This document shows, piece by piece, positions 32,878 to 44,616 of a stretch of 64,000 nucleotides of DNA. Positions within the stretch are counted from its first letter, which is position 1; every line of letters starts with the position of its first letter. The notes under the pieces were generated by a model. The model ran no database searches, was not told where the DNA came from, and saw only the letters and a list, made by a program, of their open reading frames with translations. A program made the position numbers and the translations under genes. Origin of the DNA: Meconema thalassinum (lineage: Eukaryota; Arthropoda; Insecta; Orthoptera; Tettigoniidae); the NCBI GenBank assembly GCA_946902985.2, contig OX336389.2, forward strand, positions 170,138,704 to 170,202,703, in the 5' to 3' direction.

Positions 32878-33119
32878 ACTGGAATGGCAAATCTATCGGA
32901 ATATGGGGAATTAAAAGTATTTTCCTGAAGTTAATCTGGGTGTAATTTTGCCACACTTATTGATGATTTGAACGTCAACATGTCGCTATTAATAGAACTA
33001 TAGTAAAATACCTCTCACCTTGGCCGCTGATGTACATTATGCAGTCTCTTCCAGTGTTACATCCCAGGGATTGAAATTCTCCAACAACCCTTATACCTCA
33101 CATGCCTCTCTAATTAATT

Positions 33120-33985
33120 AAAATTCCCCATTGTTGTCGTTTGAGTCTTCAGTTTTTTGACTGGTTTGATGCAGCCCTCCATGCCTTCCTCTCCTGAGCT
33201 AAACGTTTCATCTCCACATAGCTACCACACCCTACATCCGAAGCAATTTGTTTAACCCTGGTCTTCCCCTACATTTCTTGTACTCAACCCTCCCATCTAT
33301 AACTAAGGTTGCTATTCCTGAGTGTCTTAATAAGTGTCGTACCAACCTATCTCTTCACTTCATTAGCAGTCGCCAGAATCATTTCTCCTCTCCAACTCTT
33401 CTTAATAGCCCTTCATTTGTTACCCTATCTACCCATCTGATCTTCGTCATTCTCCTGTAACACCACATTTCACACGCTTCAATTGCCCTTTTTCTGCTGC
33501 ACCATTAGTCCAAGTTTCACTTCCTTATAGTGTCATGCTCCAGACCAAACCTTTCAAAAAATGACTTCCTAATACCTAAATGTATATTCGATGTCAACAG
33601 ACTCCTTTTCTTTAGAAAATCTTTCCTTGTCTGAGCTAACCTGCTTTTTATATCCTCTTTGCTTCGTCCATCACTGGTTATTTTGCTTCCTAAGTAACAG
33701 AAGTCTCCTACTTCCCGTAGCGTTTCTCCTGCCAATTTGAGGTCCATAGAGGTTTCTAATTTATTTCGGCTGCATTCCAATAATTTTGATTTTCATTTAT
33801 TGATTTTCATCATGAATTCATTCCTCAAGACGGAGTCCATACCATTCACAAACTCGTTCAAATCCTCTGGCGTATCGGCCAAGATGACGATGTCATCAGC
33901 ATATCTCAAAGATGGCATTATTTCTTCTTGAATCTCCGCTCCCACTTTAAATGTTTCTCTAATTTCCTGATTATTGTGTTTTTAG
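33120..33985 (-). pseudogene. Non-LTR retrotransposon RT, 3' fragment (in Helitron B)
   Basis: This is the same 5'-truncated LINE as 28335-29190 in inverted orientation. The YADD box is read near 33890-33905. DLKLAGETLREVGDF and LGSKITSDGR follow near 33655-33750. The frame is then broken. The tail of CAAC repeats lies at the left end near 33135. Confidence 0.8.
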
Positions 33986-33991
33986 AGATCT

Positions 33992-34300
33992 TTGAAATGC
34001 GTTGCCCTCGCACATGGTGTAGATGCATTGTCAAAGGAAAACATTCCATGTTACGAACATGGGCCTCATAACCTGTACCGAAAGCCTATTCTGGACAGCA
34101 GTTCCTTGAAACCAGATTTGCCAACATTTTATTGTGCCTTTCCATGTGGTATATCTCTGTACCTCAACTTACAGAAGAGTGCTTTAAAAATCATGTCTTG
34201 TGTAAATTTTGGAAAAGGTGGTGAGTGTGGTTTTTGCCGGAGTGGATATTCGCTCGTAGAAATTCTCTTCAGTAAAATAGACCGGTCCACAATTTTCTAA
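33992..34300 (+). CDS. 102-codon open frame in Helitron segment, unknown (copy B)
   Basis: This is the counterpart of 28019-28327 with five substitutions. Nothing about its function can be said from sequence. Confidence 0.25.
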   Translation: MKCVALAHGVDALSKENIPCYEHGPHNLYRKPILDSSSLKPDLPTFYCAFPCGISLYLNLQKSALKIMSCVNFGKGGECGFCRSGYSLVEILFSKIDRSTIF

Positions 34301-34775
34301 GTGCACATTGAGGTATGTGACGGCGGGATGCCTTAAATGTTACCGAAACGGCAATAGCCGCCATAGAGCTTCGTTGCTACTGAAATAACGACCAGACTGA
34401 TATTTGTACTTAAATATACGGGATTTGTAGGCCCAGTGTTTGTGAAATTGAACGTAGCTATATCGCTACCTTTCTTTAGTAGCCGCTACTGTAGTGTTTA
34501 AAAATTAAAAGTGATATTAGAAGGCGCTATCCCTAATTTTTTACCTCTGGCACTACACACCATGAAGGGCCTAGGCCTATCATGCGACCGCTTCCCAGCC
34601 ATTTGGCCTGCAGATATTGTGGTGACGCGTGGTCAGTGAATCGTGTCCCCTCGGCCGTTAATCTTGTTCTTCGTGACCTGGGCGCTGCCACTCTATCAGA
34701 CAGCTACTCAATTGTCCTCACGAAGCAGAGTGCACTCCTTTTCAGCCCTCACGTCAATGTCTAAAATCTCTGACG

Positions 34776-34845
34776 GAGCCGGGAATCGAACCCAGGACCT
34801 CCGGGGCGGCAGCTAACCATGCTGACCACTACACTACGGTGGCGA
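34776..34845 (-). repeat. Truncated SINE head
   Basis: Only ~70 bp of the tRNA-like head of the type 1 SINE remain, with the B box GGTTCGATTCC on the minus strand. It is cut off at its body side by the Helitron segment. Confidence 0.75.
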
Positions 34846-34873
34846 AAATATAAAATTGTAATTATTATTATTA

Positions 34874-35340
34874 GTCGCCTCCTTAGCGTAGCGGTCAGCA
34901 TGGTTAGCTGCTGGGTTCGATTCCCGGCTCTGCCACGAAATTTGAAAAGTGGTACGAAGACTGGAACGGGGTCTACTCAGCCTCGGGTGTTCCAAATGAG
35001 TAGAGGGGGTTCGATTCCCATCTCAGCCGCCCTCGAAGTGGTTTTCCGTGGTTTCCCACTTCGTCTTCGGGCAAATGCCGGGATGGTACCTTCTTCAAGG
35101 CCACGGCCGCCTCCTTCCCTCTTCCTTACCTATCCATCCTAACAATCCCTTTCCTTCCCTCATGAGGCCCCTGTTCGCTTTGCAGGTGAGGCCGCCTTGG
35201 CGAGGTGCCAATCCCACCTCGCCAGTTGTATCCCTTCCGATTCGATGTTCCCCGCTCTAGGACACTGCCCGCAGAGGCGGTAGAGGTGAGTTCCTTCGCT
35301 GAGTCCGTGGGTTCCACCAACCTGGACGGTAAACGACTAA
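34874..35340 (+). repeat. Dimeric tRNA-derived SINE, full length with empty GGTACC site
   Basis: This is the best complete copy. The head starts at GTCGCCTCC, B box 1 is at 34914-34924, and a second tRNA-like unit has an A-box-like TACTCAGCCTCGG (34974-34986) and B box 2 at 35008-35018. The body follows, and the tail ends at TAAACGACTAA. A ~15-bp deletion shortens the head. GGTACC at 35085-35090 is uninterrupted, so this is an empty version of the Ty3 target site. Confidence 0.88.
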
Positions 35341-35379
35341 AAAAACAACAAAAAACATAGTATTATTATTTATTGCGAA

Positions 35380-35610
35380 GTCGCCTCCATCGCGTATCGG
35401 TCAGCAGGGTTAGCTGCCGCCCTGGAGGTCCTGGGGTCGATTCCCGTCTCTGCCACGAAAATTTAAAATGTGGTATGTGGACTGGAACGGGGTCCAGTGA
35501 GCCTTGGGTGTTCCAAATGCGTAGAGGGGGTTCGATTCCCACCTCAGCCATCCTTGAAGTGGTTTTCCGTGGTTTTCCACATCGTCCTCGGTCAAATTCC
35601 GGGATGGTAC
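35380..35610 (+). repeat. Type 1 SINE, head half (split by Ty3 element 3)
   Basis: The SINE head and body run to GGGATGGTAC (GTAC at 35607-35610). The tail half is at 57236-57483, more than 21 kb away. Confidence 0.9.
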
Positions 35611-38600
35611 TGTACCCGATCTCCGGATAGTAGGCTGTCAGATATCCGCCCCCTCAATCGGATTGCCAATAATCAAACGCGCCGGCATAGCTACATCAAT
35701 GAAACTGGCACTGACAGATACTATCGAGATTAGAGCACAATAGTTAACAAGAAAATTATTGTGGAACACACCAAAATATACGGGGGTTATTACTTACCTT
35801 TACTTACCTCTTAAATTTATATCTCGGGGACTGGGTTGTCAACTGGATCACTTAAAAGTATGTCCTCACAATAACCTCCACCATGATATTTAAAATGAAC
35901 CAAAACGAAGACGAGAAACTTTAAACTGCACAATAATTTATTTCACATAAAGAATGATATTTAACAAAATGAAACAACAAAATATACGTGGCAATCAGAA
36001 GCCATTTACCACATAACCATGTCCTCCTGTAGGACCTGTATTCTCTACATATAATGTTTTAGCTTTCTCAAGCTTATAGCAACGAAAATATAACAATGCA
36101 ATGGGAATGGAAACGGGATTTGGGATGAGACACACATATCAATTGCTTTGCGTGTTTATATCTTGCACATTTTATTTATAGCCACAAGGCTATTATGAAA
36201 CGCCCTTGGTCTCAGTAACACAGTTGTCCGGACCAGCTGCAAAGCACCTGTGTCGTCAAAGCGGACACCCGTTCGTTCAACCCTACCATAAGCGTGCTAC
36301 CTCAGAGCTCGGCTCTCCCTTTAAACACGTAAATGTTCACATCTCAACTGAAATATTATCACGCAAATGTCTTACATGCTTCATTCAAACACCAATGGAT
36401 TCCTCCAACAATCCCAAATCATGATTATTTGTTTAAACCACTTGCTTAACTTGCATTGTTTAGAGTATAAAAAAAACTCTAAATGTTAATAACAAAAGTT
36501 CATTAATTATTTATAACAATAATAAATTATTTATAACAATGTCAAATGACCATTGAAAATTTAATACACGCTTCTATTAATCACTATCATTTCAAATTAT
36601 TTAACAAAGATATTTACAAAATTATTTTACAATATTACATTGTTTATATTATTTATACAAGGAATACATTGAACCACACGTTTATCCGGTTGATAATTAC
36701 TCACATCGTGTTGATATAATCGACCAATGAAGGTTAGTTAAATTTAATAGTCAAATTCAGGTTTAATAATGTTTAATAATAATTATTAATATTTGTGACT
36801 GTAACCTCCATTCAAAATCGTTATCTCAAATTATTTAACACTCTTGTTAATTTTAACAGTATCTTCATATGAATAATCTTTCAAAGAACAAGAACAATAA
36901 CATTCAGCGGGAAAATACTTCGCTCATAACGCACAAAAATGTCACAACAATTGGCCCAAAATTCATCATATATCTTTATATATATGGCATAAAAATCTTC
37001 CAAACTACACACAAAAACCTCCACTATTAATTCATCAACTTCATTAATTATTGTGGGAACCTCCTTCATTATTCAAGGGCATTATTCAACAGCGACTTTT
37101 ACACGTCCACTGAACTATCGATTATACATCCATTGTTCCTCTTTAAAAATTCTTATATTCATCAATTGTAATAATGACTGTTATCATTTAACCTTCGTGG
37201 GTTTCATTCATGAATCGATATGAAGTAAAAAATTTGCCAATCACAAATAAATTTAATAGCAAATACGATTAGACACTCCTGCCTGGTCTATCAAAATTGA
37301 GATTAACATCTTCAAAGTAACGCAGTATAAAAATACTATCTTCAAACAAAGTTCAACTAAACTGCAAAATAGTCGAATAGAATACAATTAGATTGTGGAA
37401 TGCAAACATTATTGTTCCAATCTATAATTGAGAAAAATTCCTGTCAAATGTTCATTACTATAGTGTATTCAATAAATTGTAATTAACGTTCATATTTCAT
37501 AAAATTGTCTATAATGCAATGATAAATGTCTATGTTGCAATCATGTTCATAAGACGACTAGTATTTCAAAGATCGTCGATATCGTAGTAGATTTTAATGC
37601 TCTAAAATCTTTTAATTATTCTTCTTTCTTGAGGATGACAGAAAATTGGTCAAAGTAATTAACTGAATAGAATTACTTTAATAAAATGACACGCTGTCAG
37701 AATTCAAATCTGCCATAGCAAATCGTTAACTTTACAGTCAAATCGTGACTACAAAAATATGCAAATTACTGAAAGAATCTAAATCATCAGTCTCAACTGA
37801 TCCAAAATTATTTAAGTATGCCAATGACATAGCAATGTCTCAAAAATCGAAGAGAAAGGCATAAATCATCGAAGTGTACTGAGTACAAAAATATCAATCA
37901 AGAAAATGGGGCAAAAGGTAGGACAGAAAATATGGGAAGAATGGTTGCTCAAATATCGCTACAATACTCAAATAATACAAGAAACGTTCACAACTACCTT
38001 ATCTGCCGATTGAAGTTCCAGAGGAAAATTCCCCAAAGAAGACTGCTGATGGATCCATTTCACCAACTTAAAGATGAGCTCCATCCTCGAAACAGGAATC
38101 AGCGTCCTCGGAGAATCGAACTGCTTCCTCCTCCGAAATTGCACTGCTCCGTGGATACGAGAAACATCCTTCCGGCAAAATTCTTCATTGTGCGCCGGGA
38201 TAACCCTGGCCTCTCTTGAAAGTTCTCTGAAGTTCTTGCAGGAATTCGTCATGAAGTTTAATGTAGTTATTTCCGCAGACATATTCATAGTTGTGGAGTA
38301 TGAAAATATTTCCACTCTTATCTGGTATAATTCAGCGATGGATTAACGATGCATGAGTGTAGTTGGATGTTCACTACATGCTCGCTTTTGTAGAAAGACG
38401 ATTAACGAAGTTCCATGCTGTTACTTTACTCCAATAATGTATGTCCCAATTGCATCAAAGCCTTAGCCTTTCATCTCAACTACAGTTGTAATCATCAAAA
38501 GCACTGCAATATTATAGTGTTCCATAGTCGAATGTATCGTTGTAGTACCAAACTGTTGCACTCCACGTGTCAGCCGTAGTGTATAATGTGGAATATAAAA

Positions 38601-39489
38601 GTGTTTCTCCTGTGGCGAGAAAATCACTTTTGTTGGCAGCCTAAAAGTTCCAATATCTTTCGAAGTATCACTGTGAAATCGTTGAAATCTTGTATACACC
38701 TTAATGTTATACTGCCTAATAGAATTATCATACAGCCTGAAGTTAGCGCTGGATATCTTGACTGGTGGAAACGTTAATGTGCGCGTTTCAACTTCACCTA
38801 GTTTTGAGCAGCGTGAAATGGAACTGCTCCGAGTTCGTTCAATGCGGCAGGCTTTCACCTCACGCTAAAGACACCTTACTTCACTGAATCACTTGAAAAT
38901 AACACTATATCGCCAGAAATATATATGAGATCTGAGTATGAGTATCAGAATGAGTATGAGAGCTCCTCTCTCCTGTGCACGACCTTTTATCAACTTCTTA
39001 AGGGGCGTATCTATCCCTACCATAGCCTGTTGCTGCGTCATTGCTGGAAGTTTTAACTTTGGCTATACTTGACGGATTTTCAAAATTCAAAAACTCAAAA
39101 TTAATTTCTTCAAAATTCCAAATCAATGCCATAACTGAAAATAGATTTCCACAAATCTGCATGCCAAAAGTAATCGAATATCGTAGTTTCAGCAATCTCC
39201 GTCTTCCTTCCAAACTATCGTTCATTGGTTCTCGTCTCTCCTCCAATAGCGTAGCTTCTTCCTTAGCACAATACCTTGTTTCCTGCGACTGCGTCGTAAA
39301 TCTCCGATCTTTCTCGAATAAAATCATGACGTCACCAAGAATCTCAGCTCAATCAGCCTACTGGCATGAATCCTACGTCATCCGTGCCTACGTCATGAAT
39401 ATCCACGTCATAACTATGACATCCATAACTTTACTGATATTTTCCAATACAGCCCTCGTGGTCTCAATATAATTCAATTTCCGGGGGCA
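35611..39489 (-). repeat. 3' LTR of Ty3 element 3
   Basis: The ends are TGTACCCG and CGGGGGCA on the plus strand. It is ~3,879 bp. AATAAA (minus) is at 36171-36176. Small LTR frames at 37968-38315 and 38463-38858 are equivalent to those of element 1. At ~36043 it shows the uninterrupted CCTGTATTC where the sister LTR is split by BEL/Pao. Confidence 0.92.
37968..38315 (-). CDS. LTR-embedded small open frame 2 (element 3, 3' LTR), unknown
   Basis: This 115-codon frame is equivalent to 6512-6865 of element 1, sharing both ends (NFRELSREARV and FPLELQS) but with a frame-shifted middle. The identical frame recurs in the 5' LTR at 55723-56070. No known domain. Confidence 0.28.
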   Translation of the reverse strand: MEIFSYSTTMNMSAEITTLNFMTNSCKNFRELSREARVIPAHNEEFCRKDVSRIHGAVQFRRRKQFDSPRTLIPVSRMELIFKLVKWIHQQSSLGNFPLELQSADKVVVNVSCII

Positions 39490-39502
39490 TTCTCCCTTCA
39501 CC
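39490..39502 (-). other. Polypurine tract of Ty3 element 3
   Basis: GGTGAAGGGAGAA on the minus strand touches the 3' LTR. It is identical to the tract of element 2. Confidence 0.8.
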
Positions 39503-39582
39503 ACGTTTTAAAAACAGTTGCAAATTGTTTTTAAACTCTGTGTTATACATATCTCAATTCACTTGAACACGAAATTGAATTA

Positions 39583-41590
39583 TTATTGGCTTACTCTTGG
39601 ATAATATTTCTTCAAGTTCCCAGCATTGAACTTGCCATAAACGACATTATTCTCATCATCGTAAAGTTCATAACAGTTGTTTCCATAGGCATTCGTAATT
39701 CGGAACGGACCCATGAACACTAATCCAAATTTGGGGTAGATTTTCTTACTTACATCAGCCTTGACAGGTCTGCGTAGTAATACCAGATTTCCAATTTCTA
39801 AGGGAGCACCAAAACGTTTTCCAGCTACTCTTTTCAGTCGTTTTTGTGCTGCTTTCTGGAGTTGTTCCTTCGCTCTGTCTATTCTCAGCTGCCTTCCTAA
39901 GTCGGGATCTCTAGGAACGTGGTTAAAAAGATTATCCCATGGCCTTTCTGGGTTTCTTCCTAGATGAAGTCTCATTGGCACCTCTCCTGTGCTCTCCTGC
40001 ACTGTAGAATTTAAACATTCCTCAATATGGGGTACAAATCTCACCCAACCAGAATGATCATGTGGACAGAAAATTCGACAGAATTTCGAAAATTCAGCCA
40101 TATATCTTTCCGAAGAATTCGATTCCGGATATCGCACGCTTGAAAATATGTGCTTAATACCAAGCCTTTCCATATCTGCAGCAAATTCCAAGGACGTAAA
40201 CTGAGCTCCATGATCCGAAAGTAAATATTCTGGTTTACCAGCTTTTGGAAATACAGCATGTTCCAGTCTGCTTACAACGTTCCTCGTGTTAGCTTTTTGC
40301 ATGGGACTCATTGTTACAAATTTTGAGAAGACATCCACGGTAACCAACAGATACTGATTACCCTGATATCCCTTCGGACAAGGACCAAATATGTCTGTCG
40401 CCATGAGTTCATTCGGTTTAGAGGGAATCATCGCCTTAGGTTTTCCTTTCAATAGAGCGGAAGCATACTTTGCTCTTTGACATTTATCACATGAACGAAT
40501 GACATTAGCAATGCTGGAACGCATGTTAGTCCAAATAAACCTCTCTTTAAGAGTATCAAGAGTTTTATCTAAACCCGCATGTCCAGTTGCGTGATGAGCT
40601 ACCCACACTAAATTGACAACAAGCTTAGGTGGCACGACTATTCGAAGCTTTGTATGCGCAGAGTCAGCATACTTGCATACAATGTCTCCACTCAAGACAA
40701 AGTGTCATGATTCTCTCTGTGTAGCTGCATAGTCAACATCAGTATTGTCCATGTAACCCTTAAGGAACCTGTACATTTTCCTGATTGGAGCGTGTCTCTT
40801 CTGTGACACACCGATTCGGGCTAACCTCCTAACGGTTTCTTGGTCTTCTTGCTCCAATTGTACATGGTGTATCTGCACATTTTTAATAGGGTTACGTGAT
40901 AAAGCATCAGCCAGTAAGTTATCTTTCCCAGGCTGGTGGACGATAGTGACATTAAACTGTTGGGTGAACAAAGCCCAACGTGTCAATCTGTCACTAGACA
41001 TGTCAGTTTGCAACATAAACTGTAGTGCTTTATGGTCTGTAATAATGATGACCTTATGTCCCAGCAACATTTTTTTCCAAGCTTGCAAAGCTGTTACAAA
41101 AGCTAACGCTTCTAGTTCTGTCGTAAAGTAATTTTCCTCGTGTTTCTTCAACTTCCGACTAGTGAACGCAATGTAGTGCTTGTTGCCTGCCTCGTCTTTC
41201 TGGTATAAGACTGCACTAATGCCTATTCTTGATGCATCAGACTCTATATAAAATACCTTCTCAAAGTCTGGGTACTCCAGTTTGACGTTGTTTCTGAGCA
41301 TCTCCTTTGCTTTCTCAAAAGCCTCGTTTGCTGCTGTACTCCATTTCCATCTATTATTTTTCTTGAGTAAATCATACAGAGGAGCCATAATTTCAGAGTA
41401 TCTCGGACAGTGGCTGCTAATGAATTGGCAAGCGCCTACAAATTCTCTGACTTGTTTCACCTTAGTTGGCTTTGGGAATCTAGTGATTGCATCTACTTTC
41501 TGCATGTTTGGATGATATCCATCTTTATCAATGGTATGCCCCAAGTAATTTATCTCCTTCTTCAAGAATTGACATTTACCAAAATTGACT
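39583..41590 (-). pseudogene. pol: Ty3/gypsy pol: RT C-terminus, RNase H, integrase
   Basis: The segment starts at the deletion junction inside RT (NFGKCQFLKKEINYLGHTI, just after the missing catalytic palm). It continues through the RT thumb/connection, RNase H (FYIESDAS, TDHKALQFM), the integrase zinc motif (HH...CDKC) and the DDE core (MATDIFG, SDHGAQF, ESNSSER), to a GPF motif near the end. One TGA at 40705-40707 replaces the Arg codon found in element 2, a C-to-T change. Otherwise the frame is continuous. It lacks protease and the YxDD part of RT. Confidence 0.88.
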
Positions 41591-43978
41591 TTGATATTGG
41601 CCTCCCTTTTCCCGTAACTCCTTCAGGTATTGCTGGCTTTCCTTCTCTCTTTCCTGATACTGATCGGGTGTCATAACCTGACCTTGAGAATCCTGATTTC
41701 TATTTTGGTTCTGGTTATTTCTATTATAATTTCTGTTATAACCATTATTGTTGTAATATCTGCCTCTTCCATTGTTGTAATTTCCTCGATTATAGTTCCA
41801 GCCTCTTCTCTGTTGATACGGACGGTAACCTTGCGATCTGTTATTCCGAAACTGATTATTCCTGTGAGGACCTACATTGTCAGTTTTCTCTTCATCTGGC
41901 TTGTCAGTTTGCTGAACTTGGTCCATGTATACAGTATTTATTTCTTTGAAGTCATGCCTTTGACCTTTCTGTACCACGTTAGGCATTGGACTTGTGTAGT
42001 CTAACCTCCTCAGTAATTCGTCCATGCTGGTCAAATCCCTGATGTTTGACGAAATGATTAGTCTCCTCACCTCCACAGGCAGCATACGAGAAATCGCATC
42101 AATTAATTGCTCCGTTGACAATGGGGGTTGCAAAAATCTCAAGCGGGACAATTGACTCGTAAAGAAATCAGCGTACCGTGTTGGAAGTGTACCTGAGTAT
42201 TTTCTTGAATAAACCTCCGCTCTTAACGAATTCTGCGCTTCTATGGACCAAAATCGTTTGATTAATGCCTCTGCAAACTCGTCAAAGTTACTGAAAGTGT
42301 ATCTAAAAGCTCTAAACCATTCAAGGGGTCCTCCAATCAAAAATCTTTCCACTATTTTCATCTCTCTCTCTCTGGGAATGTGAGCTTCGATGAAATAATC
42401 TTTGAGGTTCCTGACATATTCTATAGGCGTCAAACTATCAGTGTTGCTGAATTTTTGCGGTTTGTCTTCAAAATTCCAGATGACCGTTACATTCCTCGGA
42501 TATGAATCCGGGTAGTTTTTCCCACTATCTCTATAGTTCCACTCAGGTTCCCTATTCCTCTCGTCATCTTCCTCCCTGAATCTGGTTATTCGTTCTTCAG
42601 GAGTCACGTCTCTTTCTTCTGGATCTAGGTTATATCTTCTGGCATAATTCCTATTGGTTTCGCAAGCCAAGCCTTCTGTATCCTTGTCAGTGATTTCCGT
42701 TAAGACTTTCCTGATTAACTCTTCTTTGTAGGTCTCCATTAAACTAGCTTCTCCTAGCTTCAAATTCTGCAATTTGCTCGTCGTTTCATTTACATCAGAG
42801 ACAACTTTATGAATCTGATCCTCTAACGCAGATTTTAATGCTTGCACATCCTGACCTATTTGTGTTCTATCTTGTACTTGTCTCTCGGATAGCGAATCCA
42901 TCCTTACGCTTAAATCTTTCCTAATCTGTACTACTTCATTGTTAATATCTATTTGAGTACTGGCAAGTTTTCTTTCAATACGTTCCTGAATTTGGGTTAC
43001 ATGTTCCCCACTTGACCTATTCCACTCGTCTTTCCATACTGCTACATTTGCCGTTAACATTTCTGCTATGTCTCCTTCGATATCTTCTTTGAGTAATCTA
43101 TTATGGTCTAATACTTGGGTTCTCATGACCTCTACATCATACTTTAAACCTGCTAAAGACGCTGTCGTTCTAACTGACTCATCAACTAGCCTAGTCGTTA
43201 ATGCACTCATATTACGCGTACAAAGTGTTTTCGAATTTTCTATTTCTTCCCTGACTTTATTTACATCAGTTTGGACTTTAGCAATATCTACGAAAACTGT
43301 GTTGACTTCTACTTGAATCTTATTTATGTCACTTTGCATCTCATTTACATCCGAATGAATGTTATTAATATCAACCTGAACATTGGACACATCAGTTCTA
43401 ACATTTTGGACTTCTCTTTGGACTTCCTCAACCTTGTCTTGGACAGTCGCAACATCATTTTTAACAACAACTACTTCAGCCCTATCACAAGAAATATCAT
43501 TCCGGACATTAGCAACATCAAGATTCAACATAGTAAGATCTTTTTGTACCTTGCACACATCAATTTTAACAACAGACACATCTTTATGCACATTGGACAC
43601 GTCTGTGCGCATATCAGTTACAGCATTCTCTATTTCTTGGGTATTAATCTGTAAACGCGACATATTATCCTCTAGGTTTGCAGAACTGGTCTGAATAACT
43701 TTCAAACTTTCATCCATTCTACTAGCATTCTCCTTCATCATCTCCTGCATTCTAATGGACAAATTAGCAGACATATTACTAGCATTCTCCTCCATTCGAC
43801 TAGTATTCCTAGCTTCCATTTCCTTTACACTTTCATCCAGCCTAATAGACAAATTAGCTGACGAACTACTAGAATTCTCCTCCATCATCTGCTTCATTTG
43901 ACTAGTATTTCTAGCTTCCATCTCCCTCATATTGTTGGACATCTCCTCCAACATTTTCTTAATACTTTCATCTGCCAT
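41576..43978 (-). CDS. gag: Ty3/gypsy gag, nearly complete
   Basis: An ~800-codon frame from MADES (a Met five codons upstream is possible, but MADES is shared by the family). The coiled-coil-like N-terminus is longer than in element 1, with extra NMREMEARNTS-type repeats. It is followed by repeated V-x-x-D-V/I motifs, the gag capsid domain (PLEWFRAFRYTF, LPVEVRRL) and an Arg/Asn/Gly/Tyr-rich tail likely to bind RNA in place of a zinc knuckle. The last codons (GGQYQSQFW) read out of frame into RT at the deletion junction. This is the most intact gag in the window. Confidence 0.87.
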   Translation of the reverse strand: MADESIKKMLEEMSNNMREMEARNTSQMKQMMEENSSSSSANLSIRLDESVKEMEARNTSRMEENASNMSANLSIRMQEMMKENASRMDESLKVIQTSSANLEDNMSRLQINTQEIENAVTDMRTDVSNVHKDVSVVKIDVCKVQKDLTMLNLDVANVRNDISCDRAEVVVVKNDVATVQDKVEEVQREVQNVRTDVSNVQVDINNIHSDVNEMQSDINKIQVEVNTVFVDIAKVQTDVNKVREEIENSKTLCTRNMSALTTRLVDESVRTTASLAGLKYDVEVMRTQVLDHNRLLKEDIEGDIAEMLTANVAVWKDEWNRSSGEHVTQIQERIERKLASTQIDINNEVVQIRKDLSVRMDSLSERQVQDRTQIGQDVQALKSALEDQIHKVVSDVNETTSKLQNLKLGEASLMETYKEELIRKVLTEITDKDTEGLACETNRNYARRYNLDPEERDVTPEERITRFREEDDERNREPEWNYRDSGKNYPDSYPRNVTVIWNFEDKPQKFSNTDSLTPIEYVRNLKDYFIEAHIPREREMKIVERFLIGGPLEWFRAFRYTFSNFDEFAEALIKRFWSIEAQNSLRAEVYSRKYSGTLPTRYADFFTSQLSRLRFLQPPLSTEQLIDAISRMLPVEVRRLIISSNIRDLTSMDELLRRLDYTSPMPNVVQKGQRHDFKEINTVYMDQVQQTDKPDEEKTDNVGPHRNNQFRNNRSQGYRPYQQRRGWNYNRGNYNNGRGRYYNNNGYNRNYNRNNQNQNRNQDSQGQVMTPDQYQEREKESQQYLKELREKGGQYQSQFW

Positions 43979-44095
43979 TTCAACAATATTCAATAATAAA
44001 CTGCTTTAGGGACATACATCAAACAGAGTAAAATAACAACATCTGAGCAACATTCTTCACCATATATAAAATTTGAGCAATTTTCTGTCTTAAAT

Positions 44096-44296
44096 CTAAC
44101 TTATAATTACCTTATAATTAACCTTCGTAGACAATTCATGTTGAAATAAACTCAAGCACATGTTCAAGTTTCTCTGGTTCATTTTAAAATATCCTAACAC
44201 AAATAATTTACATTTATAATCCAAATAGTTTAATTTTATCTTTAATATGACTATACATGTCACAAGCCGGTCAAATAAAATAAGATTCCAGATCAT
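44096..44296 (-). CDS. 66-codon upstream frame in the gag leader, unknown
   Basis: Same start, stop and length as 9545-9745 in element 1, with about seven residue differences. It lies ~120 bp before gag. No recognised function. Confidence 0.3.
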   Translation of the reverse strand: MIWNLILFDRLVTCIVILKIKLNYLDYKCKLFVLGYFKMNQRNLNMCLSLFQHELSTKVNYKVIIS

Positions 44297-44486
44297 AGGC
44301 GATTTTTCTAAGTTTCCAGCCTATTTAACCTCTCTCAAGTCGTATAAGATCTGATCTTTTCTGAGTGTAATTTTCCTAATACAACGCAACATTTATTCCT
44401 ATATAATCACACTCTCAAATTCTACAATTGGCTAAGACATCTAACAAAGAATCAACCTCTTTATTTGAGTCTTCACAATCCCTTTG

Positions 44487-44616
44487 ACATCGATAACTTG
44501 GTAATCCAATGTTATTCGAACACTCCACAAAAATTGCGGTGTCAATTCTACTGCAATAACTTGGTAATCCAACGTTTTGCTGATCGAGCCCCACGTTTCA
44601 GGGTTGCCAATCCTAC
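44487..44616 (-). other. Primer-binding-site region of element 3, 65-bp duplication
   Basis: After the LTR and GTAGGAT comes TGGCAACCCTGAAACGTGGGG. TGGC and ACGTGGGGCTCGA match the tRNA-Lys site but the middle is changed. The ~65-bp block is repeated in tandem, as in element 1, starting at 44616 and 44551. Confidence 0.6.

Larger units (their letters stand above)
32452..34775 (-). mobile_element. Helitron-ended segment, copy B
   Basis: This is the inverted counterpart of 27541-29865, of near-equal length and few differences. Its 3' terminus CTAGT is at 32456-32452 (minus strand), and the next base on that strand is T. At its 5' side it joins a truncated SINE head directly (34776), and copy A retains only 8 bp (CCCGGCTC) of similar sequence there. 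It carries the same nested LINE fragment, with the RT box intact as YADD. Confidence 0.75.

Noticed and set aside
34874..34945. Possible genuine tRNA gene
   Set aside because: The B box is good, but the sequence is the head of a dispersed SINE and does not form a complete tRNA cloverleaf with matching acceptor ends.
36881..37069. 62-codon frame in the element 3 LTR (also 54635-54823)
   Set aside because: The equivalent region in element 1 is out of frame and in element 2 is open on the other strand only, so no protein conservation is seen.
39041..39472. 143-codon frame in the element 3 LTR
   Set aside because: It is antisense to the LTR and loses its length in the sister LTR because of a small deletion near 57170. 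No motif.
43271..43694. Open frames antisense to gag
   Set aside because: They mirror the repeated codons of the gag coiled coil on the other strand; no start or motif supports them.
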